Assembly: GCF_003112515.1 (NCBI RefSeq)
Contig: NZ_BEVZ01000004.1
Span: 434,001 to 498,000 of the forward strand
Length of the DNA: 64,000 bases
Origin: Streptomyces fragilis
GTDB taxonomy: Bacteria; Actinomycetota; Actinomycetes; Streptomycetales; Streptomycetaceae
Direction of reading: 5' to 3'
The notes beneath the pieces were generated by a model. That model saw nothing but the letters and a program-made list of their open reading frames with translations. It did not search any database and was not told where the DNA came from. The first letter of the stretch is position 1, and each line of letters opens with the position of its first letter. A program made the translations under genes and the position numbers. Of the stretch, positions 58,410 through 64,000 are shown in pieces.

Positions 58410-60152
58410 TCAGACCTCGTACGGCTGGACGACGATGAAGTTCCCGGGCGCGCCCCGGAACTGCAGGTTGACGCTCTCCCCGGTGTCGCCCGGGTAGGCG
58501 TTGCGCCGCATCCGCACCTGGCTGGAGACGATCACCTGGGCCGCGGCCGACCAGGCGACCACCGCGTTGGCGTCGGCGAAGGTGGTCGGGGTGACCGGCA
58601 GCACCACGGGGACGCCGTGGGTCTTGAGGACCAGCGTGCCGGTGCCCTGGAACTGCATGGTGAACAGGGCGCCGCCGGGGATGCCGTGCCCCTCGACGCG
58701 GCGCACCTCGTACTGCAGGGACTCGTCGAAGGCGAGGACGTTCTCGGCGGAGACGCACAGCGCGTCGCCCTGGAGCTCCACCGTGTGCAGGTGGGCCGCC
58801 TCCTCGGCGAGGAAGACCTGGCCGTAGCCGGTGCAGCGCATCAGCTGCATCTCCTGGCCGGTGGCGTTGCCGACGATCCGGCCGCTGAAGCCGGCGCCCT
58901 TGTAGCCGAACTCGACCTTGCCCTGGTACAGCACCATGCTGCCCTGACGGGCGAGGACGGGCTGGCCGCCGACGCTCAGGTCGACGCGGACCAGCTTCTC
59001 GTTCTGCTGGGTCCAGCGCTGGCCGGTGGGCTTCTCCTTGTACAGGCTCAGCGCGCCGTGGACGCCCGGGGTCTGCGGGGCGTTGGGCGTGCCGGGGTAG
59101 GCCTGCTGGCCAGGGATGCCGGGGGCGGCACCGGGGGCACCGGGCATGCCGGGAGCCCCGGGTCCGGGCATGCCGGGAACACCCGGTGCTCCCGGGGCGG
59201 GCGGCATGCCGGGGACGCCCGGGCCCGGCGGCATGCCGGGGGCGGTCGGGGGCTGCCCGTAGCCGGGAGGCGCCGTCGGGGCGGCCATGGTCGGCGCGGC
59301 GTGCATCGGCGGTGCGGCGGGCGCGCCGGGCGGCTGGCCGTAGCCGGGCGGCGTCTGACCGGGCCCGCCGTAGCCGGGCGGCGTCTGTCCTGGCTGCCCG
59401 GGCGGCGGGAAGCCGTAGCCGGACGGCTGCGCCGCGGCGGGCACGGGGGTCTGCGGCTGCGCGGGCGGGGCGCCGAACGCGGGGGCCGGGGCGGGTGGGG
59501 CGGGCTGGGCGGGCACGGGTGCCGGCGCGCCGAACGCCGGGGCGGCCGGTGCCGCCGGTGGGGCGAAGCCCGGGGCGGCGAAGCCCGGGGCGGCCTGCGG
59601 CGCGGCGGGCGCGGCGGGCTCCTCGTCGGCCACCTCGCCGCCGAAGTTCCTCAGCAGCGCTTCGAGTCCGCCGTCGAAGCCCTGGCCGACGGCGGCGAAC
59701 CGCCAGACGTCCTTGAGGTAGAGGTCGGCCAGCATCACGGCGCGCTCGGTGGAGAACTCCGCTCCGGTGAAGGCGTAACGGGCCACTTCCTCGCCGCCCG
59801 CGACGATGCGGACGTAGCCGGAGGAGACCTGCGACATCTGTCCGGCGCCGTCGATGGTCGCGGTGAGCGACAGCTTGTGGATCTGCGGCGGTATCCGGTC
59901 CAGCGTCACCCGGAAGGACTGGGTGTCGCCGGCCTGTTCGCCGAGCAACTGGATGGCTTCCTCGGGCGACTTCGGCTGGTTGTAGAAGACGAAGTAGCGG
60001 TCGTCCGAGAGACGCTCGTCGGCGTCCAGACCGAAGCAGCTGATGTCGAAGCCCAGCCCGGGCCCTTCGATCCGCACGCCGACGTAGAGGTCGGTGCCCG
60101 CTGTGAGATCACTGATCTTGGCCTTGTGGCCGCGTTGGAATTCCCTGGCCAT
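58410..60152 (-). CDS. TerD-AIM24 fusion protein
   Basis: A 580-residue two-domain protein. Residues 1-180 are a TerD domain (FDISCFGLDADERLSDDRYF and VARYAFTGAEFSTERAVMLA) with the acidic calcium-binding residues. Residues about 185-355 are an Ala/Pro/Gly linker with PGYGQPP and PGMPG repeats. Residues 360-580 are an AIM24 domain (PVLARQGSMVLYQGKVEFG, LMRCTGYGQVFLAEEA). TerD proteins respond to tellurite and other stress; the fusion suggests that the two domains act in one assembly. Confidence 0.9.
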   Translation of the reverse strand: MAREFQRGHKAKISDLTAGTDLYVGVRIEGPGLGFDISCFGLDADERLSDDRYFVFYNQPKSPEEAIQLLGEQAGDTQSFRVTLDRIPPQIHKLSLTATIDGAGQMSQVSSGYVRIVAGGEEVARYAFTGAEFSTERAVMLADLYLKDVWRFAAVGQGFDGGLEALLRNFGGEVADEEPAAPAAPQAAPGFAAPGFAPPAAPAAPAFGAPAPVPAQPAPPAPAPAFGAPPAQPQTPVPAAAQPSGYGFPPPGQPGQTPPGYGGPGQTPPGYGQPPGAPAAPPMHAAPTMAAPTAPPGYGQPPTAPGMPPGPGVPGMPPAPGAPGVPGMPGPGAPGMPGAPGAAPGIPGQQAYPGTPNAPQTPGVHGALSLYKEKPTGQRWTQQNEKLVRVDLSVGGQPVLARQGSMVLYQGKVEFGYKGAGFSGRIVGNATGQEMQLMRCTGYGQVFLAEEAAHLHTVELQGDALCVSAENVLAFDESLQYEVRRVEGHGIPGGALFTMQFQGTGTLVLKTHGVPVVLPVTPTTFADANAVVAWSAAAQVIVSSQVRMRRNAYPGDTGESVNLQFRGAPGNFIVVQPYEV

Positions 60153-60261
60153 GCGTTACGCCCGTCCCCCATCCCGTTCCCGAAAGGTGCTGGGTCAGGC
60201 TAGCCCGTAATCCGCAGGACCGGACACCTCGGGACAGAGCCGCTACGAAACGCGGACGATC

Positions 60262-60867
60262 TCAGTCCGAATCGCCGGGCCGCGCGGCGGGCAGATGCGG
60301 CAACCGTTCTGCGGCCACCACTCCTTCGAGGTAACCGCGGGCGCGCTCGGTGCGGGGGTACGTCTCCAGCAGGCGCCAGAAGTCGGGGCCGTGCCCGGGC
60401 ACCAGCAGGTGGGCCAGTTCGTGGAGCAGCACGTAGTCGACGACGTACTCCGGCATGCCCTGCAGCCGGTGGGAGAGCCGGATGCTGCCCTCGGCGGGCG
60501 TGCAGGAGCCCCAGCGGCTGTTCTGGTTGGTGACCCAGCGGACCGTGGCCGGGCGGGCCCGGCCCGAGAGGTACTGCTCGGAGAGCAGGGCAGCGCGCCG
60601 GCCGAGGTCGGAGTCGTCCAGGGAGCGCCGGCTCTCCTGGGCGGCCAGCTTGTCCAGCATGACCCGCACCCATCGCCGTTCCTCCGCCGCGGACATGCGG
60701 GCCGGGATGAGCACGACGGTGCGGTCGCCCTCCCGGTAGGCGGAGACGGTACGGCGCCTGCGGGTGCTCCTGCGGACCTCCACCGCGTCCACCGAGGAAC
60801 CTCCGACAGGCGCACCCGAGGGACCGGGCTGCTGCGTGAAGGCACTGGGGGAAGGGTCGGAGGGCAC
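60262..60867 (-). CDS. YgjP/M48-type metallopeptidase
   Basis: A 201-residue protein with the zinc motif LLHELAHLLVPGHGPDFWRL and the upstream block VTNQNSRWGSCTPAEGSIRL, both characteristic of the YgjP/DUF45 group of WLM-related proteases. The N-terminal 30 residues are unstructured. The role is unknown, perhaps DNA-protein or protein quality control. GTG 60867. It is divergent from the ThiF-like gene. Confidence 0.85.
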   Translation of the reverse strand: MPSDPSPSAFTQQPGPSGAPVGGSSVDAVEVRRSTRRRRTVSAYREGDRTVVLIPARMSAAEERRWVRVMLDKLAAQESRRSLDDSDLGRRAALLSEQYLSGRARPATVRWVTNQNSRWGSCTPAEGSIRLSHRLQGMPEYVVDYVLLHELAHLLVPGHGPDFWRLLETYPRTERARGYLEGVVAAERLPHLPAARPGDSD

Positions 60868-61098
60868 CCCATGACGTTACCGCCTGCGACCGGAGGCGTC
60901 CCCCGGTCCGCACCCGATCCGGTCCGACATCCATACCGGCTCGGGCCGCCGTTCATCGGATCGGTACGACAAGTGCCTGGTGCCTGTGGACAACTCCCGA
61001 CGCCCGCACGGCACATCGGGGCATGCTGGCGGTCGACGGCCCGTTCCGGGCTGTTCAGGTGGATTCGGTCACATACGTCCGTGAAGGGGTTGGTCGTC

Positions 61099-62322
61099 GT
61101 GCATCCCAGGGTCAAGCCCGCGCTCCGCCGCGGCTGGCGCGATCTGAACACGGTGCAGTTCGGGATGACCCCGGCGCACGCGATGACGCTCGGGCCGGTG
61201 GACACGGTGACCGGCACCTTCCTGGACCTGCTCAACGGCACCCGCGGCATGGAGCTGCTGCGCGAGGAGGCGGTGCGCATGGGGCTGCCGGAGGACCATG
61301 CCGACCGGCTGGTGGAGCGCCTCTCCGACGCGGGCCTGCTGGACGACGCCACCGGCGGCGGGGCGGGGGCCGACGCGCTGCGCGAGCGCCCGCACGCCGT
61401 GGACCGGCTCCGCTCCGACCTCGCCTCGCTCTCCCTGACGGCGCCCGCACCCGGTGACGCGGAGCGCCGGCTGGCGGCCCGCCGCGGGCTGCGCGTGCAG
61501 GTGCGTGGCGTGGGCCGGGTGGGCGCGGCGCTGGCCGCGTTGCTGTCCGCGGCCGGCGTGGGGGAGGTGGACGTGCGCGACGGCGGCTGCGTGGAGCCGT
61601 GGGACGTGGCTCCCGGCGGCCTTCCGCCCGGTTCCGTCGGCGAGCGCCGCTCCGACGCCGCGCGCCGGCTGGTCCGCGACGCGGCCCCCGAGCGTCCGCC
61701 GCGCCGGGGCTCGCCCTGCCCGTTCCGCGACGACACCGGCTTCGCGCTGGTGCTGCTCACCCCGCGGGACGACCTCGCCGTCCACTCCCCCGACCCTCTC
61801 GACTCCGAGCCTCTGCTGGCGGCGGGCATCCCGCACCTGTACGCCGGGGTGGTGGAGGCGACGGGCGTGGTGGGCCCGCTGGTCCTGCCGGGCGAGACGC
61901 CGTGCGCCGAGTGCCTGCAGCGGTGGCGGGTGGAGCGGGACCCCACCTGGCCCCGGCTCCTCGCGCAGTGGCGCTCCCGCCGGCCCAGGACGCCGCCCGC
62001 CTGCGACGTGGCGCTGGCCACGGCGGTCGCCGGTACGGCCGCCGGCCATGCCCTCGCCTTCCTCGATGGTCTCTCCGCGGCCGGGGCGCCGCACGCGGCG
62101 GGGGTGCGCTGGGAGGCCGCGCTGCCCGGGTTGCGCTGGCGGCCCCGGGAGGTCGCCGCGCATCCGGACTGTCCCTGCGGGGCAGCGGGGCAGGCAGTCC
62201 TGGAACTGTCCGGGGCAGCGGGGCGGTCACGGGTCACAATGGCTGAGCAGAGGCCGTCGGCCGAGTCGTGCCATCGGGCAAACCGGACGCGCCGGCCCGG
62301 GACTTGGAGGGCGCATGTCTGA
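61099..62322 (+). CDS. ThiF/E1-like protein, TOMM leader-binding type
   Basis: A 407-residue protein of the ThiF/E1 superfamily. A Rossmann segment is VQVRGVGRVGAALAALLSAA, and the two zinc-like pairs are in PCAECLQRW and HPDCPCGAAG. The N-terminal 100 residues are a winged-helix-like part (LDLLNGTRGMELLREEAVRM) as in TOMM precursor-binding E1-like proteins. No peptide precursor or cyclodehydratase lies nearby. GTG 61099 follows gaaggggttgg. Its end overlaps the ABC1 kinase start by eight bases. Confidence 0.8.
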   Translation: MHPRVKPALRRGWRDLNTVQFGMTPAHAMTLGPVDTVTGTFLDLLNGTRGMELLREEAVRMGLPEDHADRLVERLSDAGLLDDATGGGAGADALRERPHAVDRLRSDLASLSLTAPAPGDAERRLAARRGLRVQVRGVGRVGAALAALLSAAGVGEVDVRDGGCVEPWDVAPGGLPPGSVGERRSDAARRLVRDAAPERPPRRGSPCPFRDDTGFALVLLTPRDDLAVHSPDPLDSEPLLAAGIPHLYAGVVEATGVVGPLVLPGETPCAECLQRWRVERDPTWPRLLAQWRSRRPRTPPACDVALATAVAGTAAGHALAFLDGLSAAGAPHAAGVRWEAALPGLRWRPREVAAHPDCPCGAAGQAVLELSGAAGRSRVTMAEQRPSAESCHRANRTRRPGTWRAHV

Positions 62323-63652
62323 TCTTCCCCGCAAGGCGGTCACCAGGACCGCCAAACTCGCCGCCCTCCCCCTGGGCCTCGCGGGCCGGGCCACCTGGGG
62401 TCTGGGCAAGCGGATCGTCGGCGAGTCGGCCGAGCTGGTGGGCCGTGAGCTCCAGCAGCGCACCGCCGACCAGCTGTTCAAGGTCCTCGGCGAGCTCAAG
62501 GGCGGCGCCATGAAGTTCGGGCAGGCCATGTCCGTCTTCGAGTCGGCCCTGCCGGAGGAGCTGGCCGGTCCGTACCGGGCGGCGCTCACCAAGCTTCAGG
62601 AGGCCGCGCCGCCGATGCCCACCCGCACGGTCCACGCGGTGCTGCGCGAACGCCTGGGCGAGGACTGGCGGGACCTCTTCCAGAAATTCGACGACATCCC
62701 CTCGGCCGCCGCCTCCATCGGCCAGGTGCACCGCGCGGTGTGGCAGGACGGTCGGGAGGTGGCGGTGAAGGTGCAGTACCCGGGTGCGGGGGAGGCGCTG
62801 ATCTCCGACCTCACCCAACTCGGGCGCTTCGCGCGGCTGCTGGGGCCGCTGGTCCCCGGCATCGACGTCAAGCCGCTGATCACCGAGCTGCGGGAGCGGG
62901 TCTGCGAGGAGCTGGACTACGGTCTGGAGGCCGAGGCCCAGCGGGTCCACGCCGAGGAGTTCGCCGGCGATCCGGACGTGCTGGTGCCGGCGGTGGTCCA
63001 CCACTGCGACCAGGTGCTGGTCACCGAATGGATCGACGGCACGCCCCTCTCCGAGGTCATATCCGACGGCACCGGGGAACAGCGGGACCGTGCCGGGCAG
63101 TTGCTGGCCCGTTTCCTTTTCTCCGGTCCGGCGCGCACCGGGCTCCTGCACGCCGATCCGCACCCGGGCAACTTCCGTCTGCTCACCGAGGGGTCGGACG
63201 ATCCGGAGGACTGGCGCCTGGGCGTGCTGGACTTCGGCACGGTGGACCGGCTGCCGGGCGGGCTGCCCTCGCCCATCGGCGAGGCACTGCGGATGGCGCT
63301 GGACGGGGAGGCCGAGGCGGTTCATGCCCGGCTGTGCGCCGAAGGCTTCGTGAAGAAGACCGTCGAGCTCGATCCGGAGGCGGTGCTGGACTACCTGATG
63401 CCGATCATCGAACCCGCGAGGGCCGCGGAGTTCACCTTCAGCCGGGGATGGCTGAGGGGGCAGGCGGGCCGTCTCGCCGATCCGCGGTCGCCCGCGCACC
63501 AGCTGGGCAAGCGGCTCAACCTGCCGCCCTCGTACCTGCTGATCCATCGGGTGACGCTGAGCACCATCGGCGTCCTGTGCCAGCTGGGCGCGACGGTCCG
63601 TCTGCGGCACGAACTGGAGTCGTGGCTCCCGGGGTTCGCTCCGGCGGAGTGA
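62315..63652 (+). CDS. ABC1/AarF (UbiB-like) atypical kinase
   Basis: A 445-residue ABC1 family protein. The KxGQ motif is GGAMKFGQAMSV, the Ala-rich loop IPSAAASIGQVHRA, the nucleotide lysine EVAVKVQYPG, and the catalytic parts GLLHADPHPGNFR and GVLDFGTVDR are complete. In other organisms the family supports quinone synthesis and lipid homeostasis as an atypical ATPase or kinase. ATG 62315 follows ttggagggcgc. It is coupled to the ThiF-like gene. Confidence 0.9.
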   Translation: MSDLPRKAVTRTAKLAALPLGLAGRATWGLGKRIVGESAELVGRELQQRTADQLFKVLGELKGGAMKFGQAMSVFESALPEELAGPYRAALTKLQEAAPPMPTRTVHAVLRERLGEDWRDLFQKFDDIPSAAASIGQVHRAVWQDGREVAVKVQYPGAGEALISDLTQLGRFARLLGPLVPGIDVKPLITELRERVCEELDYGLEAEAQRVHAEEFAGDPDVLVPAVVHHCDQVLVTEWIDGTPLSEVISDGTGEQRDRAGQLLARFLFSGPARTGLLHADPHPGNFRLLTEGSDDPEDWRLGVLDFGTVDRLPGGLPSPIGEALRMALDGEAEAVHARLCAEGFVKKTVELDPEAVLDYLMPIIEPARAAEFTFSRGWLRGQAGRLADPRSPAHQLGKRLNLPPSYLLIHRVTLSTIGVLCQLGATVRLRHELESWLPGFAPAE

Positions 63653-63685
63653 GAGGGCGGCACCCGCGCCGGGCAGGACGCACTG

Positions 63686-63715
63686 CGGGGCCGCCCCCCG
63701 CAGGGAGCGGCCCCG
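63686..63715 (+). terminator. Hairpin after ABC1 kinase gene
   Basis: A 9-bp stem (63686-63694 with 63707-63715) about 30 bases after the stop. Confidence 0.6.
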
Positions 63716-63722
63716 TCGTCTC

Positions 63723-63792
63723 TGCCTCACGACTTCGCCGTACGACATCGCCTCACGACGGCGTCGCCTCACGACGGCATCGCCTCACGGCT
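63723..63792. repeat. Short repeats of tcgcctcacgacggc
   Basis: About four units containing cctcacg lie between the ABC1 terminator and the last gene. The unit is about 16 bases. Confidence 0.6.
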
Positions 63793-63831
63793 CCGTCGTG
63801 TCGCGGCCGGGCGGCGTGACGGTCGCGGCGG

Positions 63832-64000
63832 TTACTGCATCACGGCGAGCGCCAGCGCGCGCCGGGCGCGCATCGACGCGCGCTCGGCCCGCCGCTGCAT
63901 CCGCCGCGCGGCGAGGATGCGGAGCCCGGGCCGAGCGAGCTCGGCCTCGCGCATCCGCTCGTGCATATGCGCACGTGCGAGGGCTTCTGGGATGAGTTGC
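63832..64000 (-). CDS. Small basic hypothetical protein (5' truncated)
   Basis: The C-terminal 55 codons of a minus-strand gene that continues beyond the window. It reads QLIPEALARAHMHERMREAE and then RRMQRRAERASMRARRALAL, ending in AVMQ. It is helical, very rich in Arg and Ala. The function is unknown. The neighbourhood in related genomes would next show wblC, but that lies outside the window. Confidence 0.65.
   Translation of the reverse strand, partial: QLIPEALARAHMHERMREAELARPGLRILAARRMQRRAERASMRARRALALAVMQ

Noticed and set aside
61099..62322. Complete RiPP/TOMM biosynthetic cluster
   Set aside because: No precursor peptide, YcaO protein, dehydrogenase or exporter is present next to the ThiF-like gene.

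Overview
The window is GC-rich chromosomal DNA from a Streptomyces-type actinomycete. The evidence is the extreme G/C third-position bias, frequent GTG starts with GTGA or ATGA overlaps, and a gene set typical of that genus: NiSOD with its protease, WhiB protein, SigB-like sigma factor with anti-sigma, SigR-RsrA, DasR regulon, encapsulin-like EshA protein and TerD/AIM24 proteins. Most of it is conserved core chromosome; species cannot be named from sequence alone.

Layout. 1-2128: end of an amino-acid ABC transporter ATPase, a CGNR zinc-finger regulator, and the divergent sodX/sodN pair. 2129-6716: a lower-GC accessory island apparently inserted at the 3' end of sodN. The last 20 bases of sodN recur at 6717-6736, directly before what looks like the original sodN terminator. 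Inside are decayed genes, a 1.69-kb IS630-family element carrying a passenger gene, a small secreted four-cysteine protein, and remnants of IS1380- and IS630-type transposases. 6750-13400: nagB (with tandem DasR sites), a PdtaS-like histidine kinase, wblE, a lipid kinase, and the sigH-ushX stress sigma system. 13808-16896: a family 2B encapsulin shell with its polyprenyl-transferase cargo. 17172-20667: amidase, PLP enzyme, Na+/H+ antiporter and UBP zinc finger. 20742-26566: the chitobiose uptake locus dasD-C-B-A and divergent dasR with several dre operators. 26744-28647: DUF3311 protein plus solute symporter.

28770-34890: acetyltransferase, M15 peptidase, peptide deformylase, a TPR protein and two translationally coupled membrane HD-domain proteins. 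35035-39091: rsrA-sigR (with a sigma-R promoter and the extended SigR-prime form), SMR transporter, rsgA, aroA. 39216-44698: M50 peptidase, SRAP protein, hydrolase, TetR regulator, hisN, CBS protein, Fur-family catR and an initiator tRNA. 44878-64000: Sel1-repeat protein, UPF0182 protein, YlbL-type protease, moaE, an epimerase, a DUF2342 protein, Nudix, a TerD-AIM24 cluster, SprT-like protease, a ThiF-like protein, an ABC1 kinase and a truncated small gene. This last part resembles a conserved actinobacterial neighbourhood.

How the parts work together. DasABC imports chitobiose, DasD and NagB process aminosugars, and DasR sites lie in front of both loci. SigH/UshX, SigR/RsrA, CatR, NiSOD and WblE form a dense stress-response region. 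GC-rich tandem repeats recur in many intergenic gaps, mostly at gene 3' ends. The least explained parts are the sodN island with its passenger-carrying IS and the orphan ThiF/TerD/AIM24 proteins.
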